From Lachnospiraceae bacterium (GTDB lineage: Bacteria; Bacillota; Clostridia; Lachnospirales; Lachnospiraceae): 45,500 nt of DNA. Below are positions 34,921 to 43,579 of the stretch, in pieces. The translations under genes and the position numbers were made by a program. A model generated the notes under the pieces. That model worked only from the letters and a program-made list of their open reading frames with translations. It ran no database searches and was not told the DNA's origin. Each line of letters starts with the position of its first letter. Position 1 is the stretch's first letter. The stretch spans positions 1-45,500 of the forward strand of contig CAAGFJ010000009.1 of the NCBI GenBank assembly GCA_900769115.1. Reading direction: 5' to 3'.

Positions 34921-35937
34921 TCATTCTCTTTCCCAATCTAATCCCTGTCCTTTCTGTGCTTGTTTCATTCTTTCTCTTCTCGCTGCTGCTGAGTCACTCC
35001 TTTCCAGATGTTGCATTGGATATCTTCCTGTATCACCTCCTAATTTCTTTAAGCTATTAGCCAGTCTCAATATTCCATATGCACCATCTAATACTTCTTT
35101 TTCCTGCTCCTGTTCCATCATATCCTGATACTGTTTATTCAATGCAAATCTTTCTTCCATTGCTTCTTTCGTAAATTTAGCATAGGGATATAACTTCTTA
35201 TTCCGCAGCCGGTGTCCTTCTTCATCTGTAAAGGTTATATATTTACGATTATCCGTCCAGTCTACCCGATATCCTAGTCGCTCCATTTCCCTAATAAATA
35301 CTTGCCTGCTAGTTGCTGCTTCCATACATAGCTTTACCGTAAGATACATCTCCTTTTTCCACGAAGTTCCATTTTGTTCCATCCGAATCTGCTGTTGTGA
35401 CTTATAAGGCTCTCTTTTCTTTTCATTATGTGGCACCACATATAATCCATGTGCTGCCACGATACTGTCTGAATACTCTTTCAGTTGTTTCATTTGTTTT
35501 GTAGACATTTCCCACTTCAATCCAGATTCCAAATTAACAGAATTGATTATAAAATGAGTATGTATATGTGCCCTGTCAGTATGTGTAGCATATACAATCT
35601 GATAACCATCAAACATAGGGTGCTGCAGCAATTGTTGTGCAATTTCTGCCGCCTCATCCGGCGTCGTTTCACCCGGAACAAAGTTCTGAGAAAAATGTAT
35701 AAGCATCCGGTTCTTTTCGTCCTCCGTATCTTTTCCATACAGCTCCTTACAAAGCACCATCTCCTCATATGCCGTTGCAGCATTACAATTAACCGATCCG
35801 ACTAACCATGGCTGTGTCTTATCTTCTCTAGTGATATAATCAATCGTTCTTTTCATCGATGCCTGGCTATGATATCCTCTATAGCCATTTCCTGCTGCTG
35901 TTTTACTTCTTCCGTTATGAAATGTAATTGTAGCCAT
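34921..35937 (-). CDS. MOBP-type relaxase
   Basis: The relaxase nicks oriT and pilots the strand into the recipient. It has 338 residues, short because no helicase or primase is fused. Motif III is HTDRAHIHTHFIINSVN (about 119-135), the three-histidine metal site. The N-terminal YHSQASMKRTIDYITREDKT contains the presumed catalytic tyrosine (Tyr34). KYITFTDEEGHRLRNKKL is the usual domain end. The C terminus is GLDWERE. It lies between the MobC-like gene and virD4, with 1-4 bp gaps. Confidence 0.92.
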   Translation of the reverse strand: MATITFHNGRSKTAAGNGYRGYHSQASMKRTIDYITREDKTQPWLVGSVNCNAATAYEEMVLCKELYGKDTEDEKNRMLIHFSQNFVPGETTPDEAAEIAQQLLQHPMFDGYQIVYATHTDRAHIHTHFIINSVNLESGLKWEMSTKQMKQLKEYSDSIVAAHGLYVVPHNEKKREPYKSQQQIRMEQNGTSWKKEMYLTVKLCMEAATSRQVFIREMERLGYRVDWTDNRKYITFTDEEGHRLRNKKLYPYAKFTKEAMEERFALNKQYQDMMEQEQEKEVLDGAYGILRLANSLKKLGGDTGRYPMQHLERSDSAAARRERMKQAQKGQGLDWERE

Positions 35938-35941
35938 CTCT

Positions 35942-36433
35942 TCATCCCTTATTCCTTGCCATTCTTCTTAATTCCTTAAGTACTTGTTTCAAAATATCAT
36001 TAGTTGCAAATAAATCCACTTCTTTAATCTTTCCCTGATGTGCTAACATTGTTAATTGATTTACATTAACACCAAGTTTGGCTATCTGTTTTACTAATTC
36101 TTTTAATCCTGGCACTACTACAATTGATTTACCATTTGCACACATACGAATATATTTTGACACGGAGCAGCCAGCCATATCTGACTGCTCCTTATAATAT
36201 CTCCATTCTTCTTGTGAACATCGAACACTTATATTATGGGTTAGATTTGTAGCTTTCTCGGATTCAAATTTTTTCTCCTGTGCATATGTGTTTTTTTCAT
36301 ATTCCGATGCTGCCAACAGTACATCTCTAGCATATTCAGACAAACTCTTTCCCATTGCCGCTGCTGTTGTTTCTATCACCTCCCTCTCTGACTCAGGTAT
36401 TCTAAAATGAATATCTGCTTTTTTTACTGTCAA
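35942..36433 (-). CDS. MobC-like relaxosome protein with two ribbon-helix-helix domains
   Basis: The start is TTG at 36433 with AGGAGGTG upstream. The 163-residue protein has two similar ribbon-helix-helix modules. The first has ADIHFRIPESEREVIETTAAAMG then KSLSEYARDVLLA. The second has LTHNISVRCSQEEWRYYKEQSDMAG then CSVSKYIRMCANG. A MobC tail follows (LVKQIAKLGVNVNQLTMLAHQGK). It should bind oriT and help the relaxase. The position directly upstream of the relaxase gene is typical. Confidence 0.85.
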   Translation of the reverse strand: MTVKKADIHFRIPESEREVIETTAAAMGKSLSEYARDVLLAASEYEKNTYAQEKKFESEKATNLTHNISVRCSQEEWRYYKEQSDMAGCSVSKYIRMCANGKSIVVVPGLKELVKQIAKLGVNVNQLTMLAHQGKIKEVDLFATNDILKQVLKELRRMARNKG

Positions 36434-36475
36434 CTGTCACAATCACCTCCTGCTTCATATCTGAATTTTTTGCAT

Positions 36476-36515
36476 AAAAAAAACAGATATCTGCTTCAAC
36501 AAATACCTGTTTTCT
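36476..36515 (-). terminator. Terminator between fic and the mobC-like gene
   Basis: AAAACAG...CTGTTTT with a partly paired AGATAT/ATACCT inner stem is followed by a U-run on the minus strand, just after the fic stop codon. Confidence 0.65.
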
Positions 36516-36520
36516 TATTC

Positions 36521-37258
36521 CTATATTTCTAAACCATTCTCTTCTTGTATTGAAATATCATTTTCCAATACTTCATCCACTGCCTGTTCTATTGCTAACC
36601 CATCTATGTTTTCCTGTTCTTTTATAGACTTCTCTTCTATATATCCTGCCAGACCAATCATATCTTGTTTAGCCAAATATTCAAAATATTTACTCCTATC
36701 ATCCTGATCAATTACTATTGGTGCCTTCCCATCCGATAGCAAACCAAAATTAATTAAAAGCCTTCCTGTTCTACCATTCCCATCCTCAAATGGATGAATC
36801 CTTTCAAAGCGTATATGATAATCTGCTATCTTCTCATAAATAGAACGCCCTTCATCATGATTATAATTATATACATAGTACAACATGGCCTGCTTAATAT
36901 CTCTTGGTGGTATCGGATGATGTTCTGCACCTCGAATAAGCACCGGGACTGTTCGATATCCGCTTATATCACGAATATTCTTATTAATCAAGACAGCCAG
37001 ATTAATAATCAACTTCTCTGATAGCGATTCTCCATTTCTAATTGCTTCCAACATACTACTCATTGCATATTTATGATTAATTGCTTCATAAATTTCTCTC
37101 GGTTTAGCTGATACCTTAAATGTATTGTCATTAAAAATGATTGCATATGTATCTGCATACGTCAAAGTATTTCCCTCGATACTGTTCGTATGATAGGTGC
37201 TTCTCGTTATAAAATTTTCATAATAAGATTGATTCTTGATTGCTTCCCAAAATGTCAT
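36521..37258 (-). CDS. fic: Fic-domain AMP-transferase, class II
   Basis: Fic enzymes attach AMP, or another nucleotide, to a target protein. The 245-residue protein has the perfect active-site motif HPFEDGNGRTGR (about 155-166). An N-terminal inhibitory motif TNSIEGN (about 24-30) fits class II Fic and implies autoinhibition. The C terminus, AVDEVLEN...EENGLEI, matches the shared tail of six other proteins near oriT. It is the first gene after the oriT candidate and precedes mobC and the relaxase. The target is unknown. Its tail and position suggest it may act in the recipient cell. Confidence 0.92.
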   Translation of the reverse strand: MTFWEAIKNQSYYENFITRSTYHTNSIEGNTLTYADTYAIIFNDNTFKVSAKPREIYEAINHKYAMSSMLEAIRNGESLSEKLIINLAVLINKNIRDISGYRTVPVLIRGAEHHPIPPRDIKQAMLYYVYNYNHDEGRSIYEKIADYHIRFERIHPFEDGNGRTGRLLINFGLLSDGKAPIVIDQDDRSKYFEYLAKQDMIGLAGYIEEKSIKEQENIDGLAIEQAVDEVLENDISIQEENGLEI

Positions 37259-37411
37259 AAATGCTCTATCTCCATTTCCTGAATATCTTATCTGACACCC
37301 TCACTTTCTCTATTGCCATTTAATTATACCATAATTATGTACTTTAACAATATCTTTTATACCAGAGGGTTTGGGATACTTCCCATTACTTGGAGTCCAG
37401 GGGGAAAGCCT

Positions 37412-37469
37412 GGCAAGCTGTTTGATGATGCAAGTGTGACACACTTGCATCACAAACAGGAAGCTTGCC
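37412..37469. other. Candidate origin of transfer (oriT) hairpin
   Basis: A 58-nt near-perfect hairpin. The inner arms GATGCAAGTGT (37427-37437) and ACACTTGCATC (37441-37451) have a 3-nt loop. Outside them CTGTTTG pairs with CAAACAG, then GGCAAGC with GCTTGCC. The flanks include a CCAGGGGGAAAGCC block (37397-37410) and CTACTCGCTCTCGCTCGTAG (37471-37490). It lies in the only sizeable gap (272 bp) of the mobilisation operon, upstream of fic-mobC-relaxase, where MOBP oriTs usually sit. No gene is visible in 37259-37530. The nick site is not identified. Confidence 0.65.
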
Positions 37470-37530
37470 CCTACTCGCTCTCGCTCGTAGTGTATTTCTG
37501 ACAAGAAACCTGCCCCGGTGTCTGCCCTCT

Positions 37531-38931
37531 TCATAATTCCATCGCAACTTCCAATTCCTGTTCCACGGCAGCAGTTTCAATCACCTGTTCCGCTGCATTC
37601 GATATAGCCAGATCTGATTGAAAGGTACCAGACTGCGGTGTACAATACTGATAACCATTGTTCATATGCTCCTTCATCAGGGATTTTAATTGAGCACCTT
37701 GTTCCGTATCGTTCACACAAACATATACATTCTCTTTAGGTGGGATAGCTTCTAACTGCTGTAACAGCTGCTCTCCATTTCTTGGCGTACAGATCAAATA
37801 ATTATCTCGTGGAATATTATCACTCTGTATCCCTTCTGATCTTGCAAAAGCATTCCACTCCTTATAACGCAGATCCCGAATTGCTAAGGCCTCTACTTTA
37901 TCCGAACACAAGAAAACATTCGTTGTATTTCCAGTTTTCTGGTAAGAACCAACCTGACATTTATCTTTATTATTCTGATACCATCGTATAGATTCTTCAC
38001 TAATCTGGTTCTTCTTAAGATAATCATATTCTCTCAAGGTAACTAAATCTTCATTAAAATCCTTATGCATTGGTCTATGCCGCGTTATTGTATACTGGCC
38101 ATTATATTTCTCATAAATTCTTGTTAATGCTCCTTCTCCTGCCTCATCACGATCGGTACATACTCTTATCTTTTGAATATCTGAATGCTCATTCAAAAAA
38201 CGTTCTAACGCTTTATCAGTAACTCCACCTAAGGCGACATAGGAATCTTTAACCGGAATCCCATGCAGCTTTTGTAATGTCATATAGGATAACACATCGA
38301 TTGGTGCCTCACAGACATTTACGATACCGGAAGAACCGGATATAGAAAAGGAATAGGCTTTTTGAGATCCTGCCACATCCTGCTTAAAGGCATGACCTTC
38401 TGTATTGGTAGAACGGACTGAAGCATGTCTTGCTACGCCATCCTTACCCTTTCCCACAAACACACAACTACGCTGTGTATTCTCGTAGATACAGCCTTGA
38501 TCTACCATTCTTTTCACGATCGCATCATCAATTCCTCTATGTTTGATCAGATAAGCAAATACATGTCGATATGTATTATTTTTATCCGGAAGAACAAACT
38601 CTTTCGGAGTCTCCGGCTCTGGTCTCCAATCTTTCTCATGACGGATCTCATCCATCTCCTCATTCAATAATGTCTTTACGGCCTCTTTCCATGTCTTATC
38701 TTCTAATTTCATACATAGCGATATAGCTCCTCGTCCACCAATATCCTGCGTTTCCCAATGCCATGTATTTGCATTGCGTTTAAAGTACAAACCGCCCTGA
38801 TGCTTTGCTCTATACCATTCACCACTGCTTTGTACAATTTCCATTCCCTGACTTCTGGCATAATCAATTACATTAATCGCATTTGCCCGATCAATTTGAT
38901 CTTGTGAAAATCGATATATCGTTTTTGCCAT
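37531..38931 (-). CDS. Primase-like protein (zinc-ribbon-like N terminus, DUF3991, toprim)
   Basis: The 466-residue protein begins with a CHC2-like fold (about 12-95, INVIDYARSQGMEIVQSSGEWYRAKHQGGLYF), here without a clear cysteine set. DUF3991 follows (about 105-185) and then a toprim domain, with Glu in NVCEAPIDVLS (about 207) and the DxD motif in RVCTDRDEAGEGALTRI (about 258-274). It likely primes complementary-strand synthesis on transferred DNA. The C terminus AEQVIETAAVEQELEVAMEL carries the shared tail. Primases of conjugative plasmids can be exported to the recipient, which suits the tail hypothesis. Confidence 0.85.
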   Translation of the reverse strand: MAKTIYRFSQDQIDRANAINVIDYARSQGMEIVQSSGEWYRAKHQGGLYFKRNANTWHWETQDIGGRGAISLCMKLEDKTWKEAVKTLLNEEMDEIRHEKDWRPEPETPKEFVLPDKNNTYRHVFAYLIKHRGIDDAIVKRMVDQGCIYENTQRSCVFVGKGKDGVARHASVRSTNTEGHAFKQDVAGSQKAYSFSISGSSGIVNVCEAPIDVLSYMTLQKLHGIPVKDSYVALGGVTDKALERFLNEHSDIQKIRVCTDRDEAGEGALTRIYEKYNGQYTITRHRPMHKDFNEDLVTLREYDYLKKNQISEESIRWYQNNKDKCQVGSYQKTGNTTNVFLCSDKVEALAIRDLRYKEWNAFARSEGIQSDNIPRDNYLICTPRNGEQLLQQLEAIPPKENVYVCVNDTEQGAQLKSLMKEHMNNGYQYCTPQSGTFQSDLAISNAAEQVIETAAVEQELEVAMEL

Positions 38932-38943
38932 TTCATCACCTCA

Positions 38944-38975
38944 CAAAAAAAGGATGCCATTACTGACATCCTTCC
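38944..38975 (-). terminator. Terminator downstream of the DUF5688 gene
   Basis: AAGGATG...CATCCTT with a U-run on the minus strand is placed between the DUF5688 and toprim genes. Confidence 0.8.
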
Positions 38976-38978
38976 ATC

Positions 38979-39977
38979 TTATAATTCCATTCCCATATCC
39001 AGATCTGGCTGCTCAAAATCTTCCAGTTGAATATCCTCATATTTGTCTTGATATGTACAATTAACTAATTCTTTTCCCCCAACCGTATACACGTTGTCAC
39101 TCAAATAATCTTCCGGCTGTACTGTTGAAAAATTCGCCTCTCTTACTATATCGTGTAATTCTTCTAGTGCGCGATCTGATGCACCCTTAATTACAATAAA
39201 TTCATGCACAGATGAAGGTAACACCGCAATATCCTTTCCAAATGATTCCTGTAAGTGTTCTATCATTTCAGGATATAGAATAGTGGTAGCTCCATTCAAT
39301 CCTATATCATTTGTCAGAACATATACATCTTGCGGTATGTCCATTGCCTCCATGCCTTGCTGAAACACTTCCTTCATCTCATCAGGAATTTTCTCCATGA
39401 TTGCCTCTGTAAGAGAACATATACGCGCCGGGAATATATTGGGCGTGTTCACAATAGCCTGCTTATGCAGATCCTCTACAGTAACTCCCATCTCTTTCAT
39501 TATTTGATTGTCAATCCGGTAGGATGAACACCCCTCTGCAGACTTATCCACAACTACCCGGTAGACTTCTGCAAGATCACCTGCCACAATTTTATGTGGA
39601 CATTCCTTCAACAACTTTTCATTTGTTTTTACTCCAACGAGGCGCATACATATATGATCCTTTACTGCTTCAAAATCAGAACTGTTCAACAGATTTTTGG
39701 GAAACATATTATCATTCATTTGATTAATTGCCTGTAGATATTCGTTTTCTACAACACTGGCTGCCGCCGGAAAACTCATTTCATTCCGCATAACCTTCTC
39801 ATAAAGATTGTCAATATAGACAGTCGGTGAAATGGGAATGCCCTCACCTTGCGGCAACTGTGTAATTCCCGGCCGTACAATATCATTTTCCTTTAATACT
39901 CTTTGACTTATAAATGTGCCTCCAATGTGTTCTTCCATCCAGCCAATCATCTTCTGTTCAAATTCATTAAACTCCAT
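38979..39977 (-). CDS. DUF5688 family protein
   Basis: The 332-residue soluble protein has the look of the DUF5688 family common in clostridial conjugative elements: RPGITQLPQGEGIPISPTVYIDNLYE, MRLVGVKTNEKLLKECPH and AVLPSSVHEFIVI blocks. No catalytic motif is obvious. The C terminus FEQPDLDMGMEL is identical over its last seven residues to that of the HAD nucleotidase. The ATG follows AAGGAG and overlaps the micro-gene upstream closely (TAATTATG). Function is unknown. Confidence 0.8.
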   Translation of the reverse strand: MEFNEFEQKMIGWMEEHIGGTFISQRVLKENDIVRPGITQLPQGEGIPISPTVYIDNLYEKVMRNEMSFPAAASVVENEYLQAINQMNDNMFPKNLLNSSDFEAVKDHICMRLVGVKTNEKLLKECPHKIVAGDLAEVYRVVVDKSAEGCSSYRIDNQIMKEMGVTVEDLHKQAIVNTPNIFPARICSLTEAIMEKIPDEMKEVFQQGMEAMDIPQDVYVLTNDIGLNGATTILYPEMIEHLQESFGKDIAVLPSSVHEFIVIKGASDRALEELHDIVREANFSTVQPEDYLSDNVYTVGGKELVNCTYQDKYEDIQLEDFEQPDLDMGMEL

Positions 39978-39979
39978 AA

Positions 39980-40090
39980 TTATTTCTCCTTACTATCCGC
40001 TTTTTTACTCTTTAATAGCAGCTCTGCATATTTTCTAAGCACTTGTTCTTCTCTTTTCACATCACTTTTATCTGTGTCCAGTGTTACCAT
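39980..40090 (-). CDS. 36-residue micro-protein upstream of the DUF5688 gene
   Basis: The ATG at 40090 is preceded by AAGGAGGAAG at good spacing. The peptide begins MVTLDTDKSDVKREEQ and is highly charged and helical, ending KKADSKEK. The stop codon is two bases before the DUF5688 ATG, so it may serve for translational coupling. The strong ribosome binding site and tight spacing argue that it is translated. No family is known. Confidence 0.6.
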   Translation of the reverse strand: MVTLDTDKSDVKREEQVLRKYAELLLKSKKADSKEK

Positions 40091-40121
40091 ATAACTTCCT
40101 CCTTCCTGCATTTATTAGTAT

Positions 40122-40150
40122 TAAAAAAAGAACCTGTATCGGTTCCCCTT
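40122..40150 (-). terminator. Terminator downstream of the HAD nucleotidase gene
   Basis: GAACC-TGTATC-GGTTC is followed by a seven-base U-run on the minus strand, 20 bp after the stop codon. Confidence 0.75.
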
Positions 40151-40169
40151 AACACAAACTGTTTACTAA

Positions 40170-41162
40170 TTATAATTCCATTCCCATATCCAAATTCAAA
40201 TCCGCAGCTTCTATTGCTTCCTCTACCGCCTTTGAATAATCCTGTCTTACCTCTTCCTGTGGTGTTTGATCTTTAATACATTCTCCTTTTTCAATGATAC
40301 GAATTAATGCTTCCGCAAATTCCTCCGGTTCTCTCAAAAGCGATAAGCGATCATGTTGCCATGTTCCCTTTGTATGATTAATTCCATTTAATAATTTTAC
40401 ACCCCTTGCCGGAGGCATCCAATTCTCAAAGTTCTTTGTATAATCATCTAATAAATAATCCGTGGTACGCAGACCTTGTGGAATCATGTCCCTTTTGTCT
40501 TTCTCGTACGGAACAAATATACAATGTGCCTGATCAATGCCTGGCAAATGTTCTGCTACCCATTCCTGTTTTTCCTGCAATGCATACTTACTGTTAGTCA
40601 AGTACTTGGATAATACAAAAACCTCAATATCTGAATGCTTATCTACAATCATATTAATAGCAGCCACTACATTTTCATATTCAGGAAGGTTTCTATAATA
40701 ACCCTTTTCAAATAGCTGTTCCTCTGCTACTGCAAACCATTTTGCACAAGTTCCATCCAAATCTACAAATAATCTGTTGCCTACCTGCTCCCTAGATACA
40801 TTTCTATCTTTTACCTGCTCCATTCCTTGTATCTTCACCTCCTTCACATCATCTTGATCCAAGCTAATTCCCTGTTGGTCATATAAGCCTTGAACTACAG
40901 AAACGGCCTCTTCCATACTCGCTGCATTCTCTACTACAATATTCCGTGTTCGCAGCTCACTAATCTGCACATTAACCGGTGATGTATGCTCCATCTGTGC
41001 ATTCAGCTCTCGTATCCGTGCATTAATTTGTCTCATGCTTACTCCCGGTCTCGGTTCCCACATTTCGTAGTCACTAAACCATGTAGTAAGTCTCTCGTCA
41101 TTGGATATATGCAATACATTTTCCATTTTGGCTAATAATTGTATCTGCTCTATTTTCCCCAT
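40170..41162 (-). CDS. HAD-fold 5'(3')-deoxyribonucleotidase-like protein
   Basis: The 330-residue protein has an unrecognised helical N-terminal 125 residues and then a HAD domain of the NT5C type (PF06941-like). LFVDLDGTCAKW (about 131-142) gives the nucleophile and acid Asp. VFVLSKYLTNSKYALQEKQEWVAEHLPG carries the second motif, IFVPYEKDKRD the Lys, and DYLLDDYTKNFENW the terminal acidic pair. Such enzymes dephosphorylate deoxynucleoside monophosphates. The C terminus AVEEAIEAADLNLDMGMEL has the shared tail. It lies eight bp after the repeat protein. Confidence 0.8.
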   Translation of the reverse strand: MGKIEQIQLLAKMENVLHISNDERLTTWFSDYEMWEPRPGVSMRQINARIRELNAQMEHTSPVNVQISELRTRNIVVENAASMEEAVSVVQGLYDQQGISLDQDDVKEVKIQGMEQVKDRNVSREQVGNRLFVDLDGTCAKWFAVAEEQLFEKGYYRNLPEYENVVAAINMIVDKHSDIEVFVLSKYLTNSKYALQEKQEWVAEHLPGIDQAHCIFVPYEKDKRDMIPQGLRTTDYLLDDYTKNFENWMPPARGVKLLNGINHTKGTWQHDRLSLLREPEEFAEALIRIIEKGECIKDQTPQEEVRQDYSKAVEEAIEAADLNLDMGMEL

Positions 41163-41170
41163 GCTGTCAC

Positions 41171-42583
41171 CTACATTTCCATCTGGATTTCTTCTACCAC
41201 CATCTCTTCCTGCTGTTCTAATACTTCTCTAACCGCCTCTTCTGTCGACTTTGCATACAGTACCTTATCTTCCATCTGATCCATGTCCGTTCCGGCTTCT
41301 TTCATAATATCCTTAGCAGCATGTGTAGCAGCTTGATCCATGTTAATATCCTTTGTTTCATATTCATTCAAAATGGATTTTACATGTCTTGTGATAATAT
41401 CCTCAAACATTTGATCATCATATGCTTCTTCCTCGATCAACTCGGAATTAATTAAATCTGCTTTGATCTCTGCAACAGCATCCTGTAATCTATTATGAAC
41501 GATCTCCTCTTTTCCTTTTGACTGTCGTTCCTGCATAGATGCTTTCATATGTTCCACTGCATAATCTGCTCCTCTTGATGCTGCATGAGTAATGGAATCT
41601 CTGATATGCTGCAATAGATTTTTAATGACTTCTTTAATACGTTGTAATATAAGCTGCAATCGCATCGTCTTCATCTGATTAGCGGTATAGTGCAAACTCT
41701 GATAGGCTGTCGTGTCAAGTCCGATCTGTTCACCCAAGCGAATCTCTTTCATCTGATCGGCGGTATAAGCCGGATTTAAATAAGCGTTAACATTCAACCC
41801 CTTCTCAAAGCCAACCCGAAGTTCATGAATCTGTCCTGCATTATATCTTGTCTGATCTAACTTATTTAAACTTAGCTCTACACCATTTTCAGCCCCTAGT
41901 CTTAACTCTCTCATATGTGCAGCACTAATGACCGGATTATTATATTTACGGATATCTACGCCTTGCTTTAATGCCAGCCGCAGCTCCTTCATCTGATCTG
42001 AATTGAAAGCTATATTAGAATATAATGAAACATCCAGCCCACGCTTGACACCAAGTTTTATCTGTTGAAATTGTTCTTTGTTATAATATTGCTGTTTGAC
42101 TTCTGCCCGTTCCTGTCCTTTCCTTGGATCAACCGTATTCTGTTTACTATCTGCTTTTTCCTTGACAGTCTCTTTATGCTTGCCCTGTTGCTGTCCTTCC
42201 TGATACTGTCTTGATGCCGCCTCTTGTCTCTTTGCTCTTTCCTGATCCTGATGTCTTCTGACTTCCGGATCTCTGCTAGGTTCATACGCATAATAGTCTT
42301 CCTCTAACATCTCTGGTGTCATAGATACTCTATCATTATATTTTCCTAGCAATACATCCTCTAACTTTGGTGCTTGTCCCTTTTCAGATTTAACGATTTC
42401 TCTTTCCAAACCCTCATCTAATTCTGCCGTAATCGTATCCTGATCCTCTGCAACTATATCCTTTTGTCGATCAAGAACCATATACAATTGCATATTGCTA
42501 TTAGGTACTCGCGTTAGATAAAAAGCATCGTTCTGTGCTTCTAGCAACGTGCGCTTATTAATTGTAAATTTTCTGGTTGCCAT
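41171..42583 (-). CDS. Repeat protein of conjugative elements (QMxELRLGxxxGLDV repeats)
   Basis: The 470-residue protein starts with a conserved beta-rich head (about 1-75), then a charged Gln/Lys/Glu linker (about 105-170). Five full repeats and one partial of about 23-27 residues (about 172-305) follow, each like SDQMKELRLALKQGVDIRKY or ADQMKEIRLGEQIGLDTTAY. A long helical C-terminal half completes it. This repeat is familiar from large Firmicutes ICE proteins of unknown role. The tail EEAVREVLEQQEEMVVEEIQMEM fits the shared C-terminal motif. AAGGAGG precedes the ATG. Confidence 0.75.
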   Translation of the reverse strand: MATRKFTINKRTLLEAQNDAFYLTRVPNSNMQLYMVLDRQKDIVAEDQDTITAELDEGLEREIVKSEKGQAPKLEDVLLGKYNDRVSMTPEMLEEDYYAYEPSRDPEVRRHQDQERAKRQEAASRQYQEGQQQGKHKETVKEKADSKQNTVDPRKGQERAEVKQQYYNKEQFQQIKLGVKRGLDVSLYSNIAFNSDQMKELRLALKQGVDIRKYNNPVISAAHMRELRLGAENGVELSLNKLDQTRYNAGQIHELRVGFEKGLNVNAYLNPAYTADQMKEIRLGEQIGLDTTAYQSLHYTANQMKTMRLQLILQRIKEVIKNLLQHIRDSITHAASRGADYAVEHMKASMQERQSKGKEEIVHNRLQDAVAEIKADLINSELIEEEAYDDQMFEDIITRHVKSILNEYETKDINMDQAATHAAKDIMKEAGTDMDQMEDKVLYAKSTEEAVREVLEQQEEMVVEEIQMEM

Positions 42584-42598
42584 ATAGTATATTCCTCC

Positions 42599-43579
42599 TT
42601 ACAATTCCATAGCCATCTCTGACTCTTCTACAGTCTCTATAACTTCCTGTACTGCATTTTCAATTGACTGTAACTCCTCTTGCTGCCTTTGGTAGCTCTC
42701 CTCCAACCTATCAACTGCCTTCTGCGCATCTGAACATGCACGGAACAATTCATTTGGATCATTTTCTAATACCTGAATCCATGATTCTAAATATTGTGTA
42801 TGGGAATCTAACAACTCCTGACTACCTTCAATTCCTAAATCGCAGCCCATAAAAAAAGAACCAAGTTCTGCTCTTAGTTCCTCTAATGCATATTCCGGTG
42901 TTCCAAAACGATTCATAATCGATCGGTTCAATCGCGATTCATGTCCGGTACTGTGTACCATTTCATGAATCAATGTAGTCGTAAATGCCTCCTGATTGAT
43001 AAATAGATCTCTGGTCGGTAATATAATCTCATCCTTCGTCGGACTATAATATGCTTTTTCCTGATTCTGTTCTTTAACCGGACATTCACTACTCCATATT
43101 AACGAATCAGCTATATCTAATACCTCATTCTGTGTTAATGGTTGTAATTTAGGCAATTCCGGTATGCCTTCAACCTGACTTGCATTGAATACAACAAAGG
43201 TGTTGATCATCGGACGTCTTAATTTCACTCTAACTTTCTCTATCTCATGTGTGTCCGGATTTTCCTGCTCTACCAGTTTGTCAAAGATATACTTTTCTAA
43301 CCTTATTCCCTTAGCTCCTTTCTTAACCTGCCATCCTTGATCTGACGCCTGCTTATATGTCATGAATCTTGGATCTGTGTAGTCCAATGTATCACTCACG
43401 ATCCATAACTTCATCATGTTAATACCCCGATATCTTGCATGAGAAACCGGATTATGAAAAGAAAACATTTCTCTGTCCCATCTTGGTTTCGGCATAACAT
43501 AACCATTTCTCATATTATCAATGATCTGTTCCACCAGCTTCTTCCGTTCTTCCATCACTCGGTCGAATGCCCCTGACAT
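42599..43579 (-). CDS. ArdC-like antirestriction protein (ssDNA-binding + zincin)
   Basis: The start at 43579 (MSGAFDRVMEERK) is preceded by AAGGAG. The 326-residue protein has an ArdC N-terminal domain (about 15-130; MPKPRWDREMFSFHNPVSHARYRGINMMKLWI and TYKQASDQGWQVKKGAKGI). A zincin-like peptidase domain follows, with HEMVHSTGHE (about 203) and the downstream YALEELRAELGSFFMG. ArdC proteins protect incoming DNA from restriction. ArdC of plasmid pSA is known to be carried into the recipient. The C terminus AVQEVIETVEESEMAMEL carries the shared tail. Confidence 0.9.
   Translation of the reverse strand: MSGAFDRVMEERKKLVEQIIDNMRNGYVMPKPRWDREMFSFHNPVSHARYRGINMMKLWIVSDTLDYTDPRFMTYKQASDQGWQVKKGAKGIRLEKYIFDKLVEQENPDTHEIEKVRVKLRRPMINTFVVFNASQVEGIPELPKLQPLTQNEVLDIADSLIWSSECPVKEQNQEKAYYSPTKDEIILPTRDLFINQEAFTTTLIHEMVHSTGHESRLNRSIMNRFGTPEYALEELRAELGSFFMGCDLGIEGSQELLDSHTQYLESWIQVLENDPNELFRACSDAQKAVDRLEESYQRQQEELQSIENAVQEVIETVEESEMAMEL

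Noticed and set aside
37310..37580. Several overlapping ORFs of 60-75 codons on both strands
   Set aside because: They cross the oriT-like hairpin, have no good ribosome binding sites and encode mirror-image peptides produced by the palindrome.
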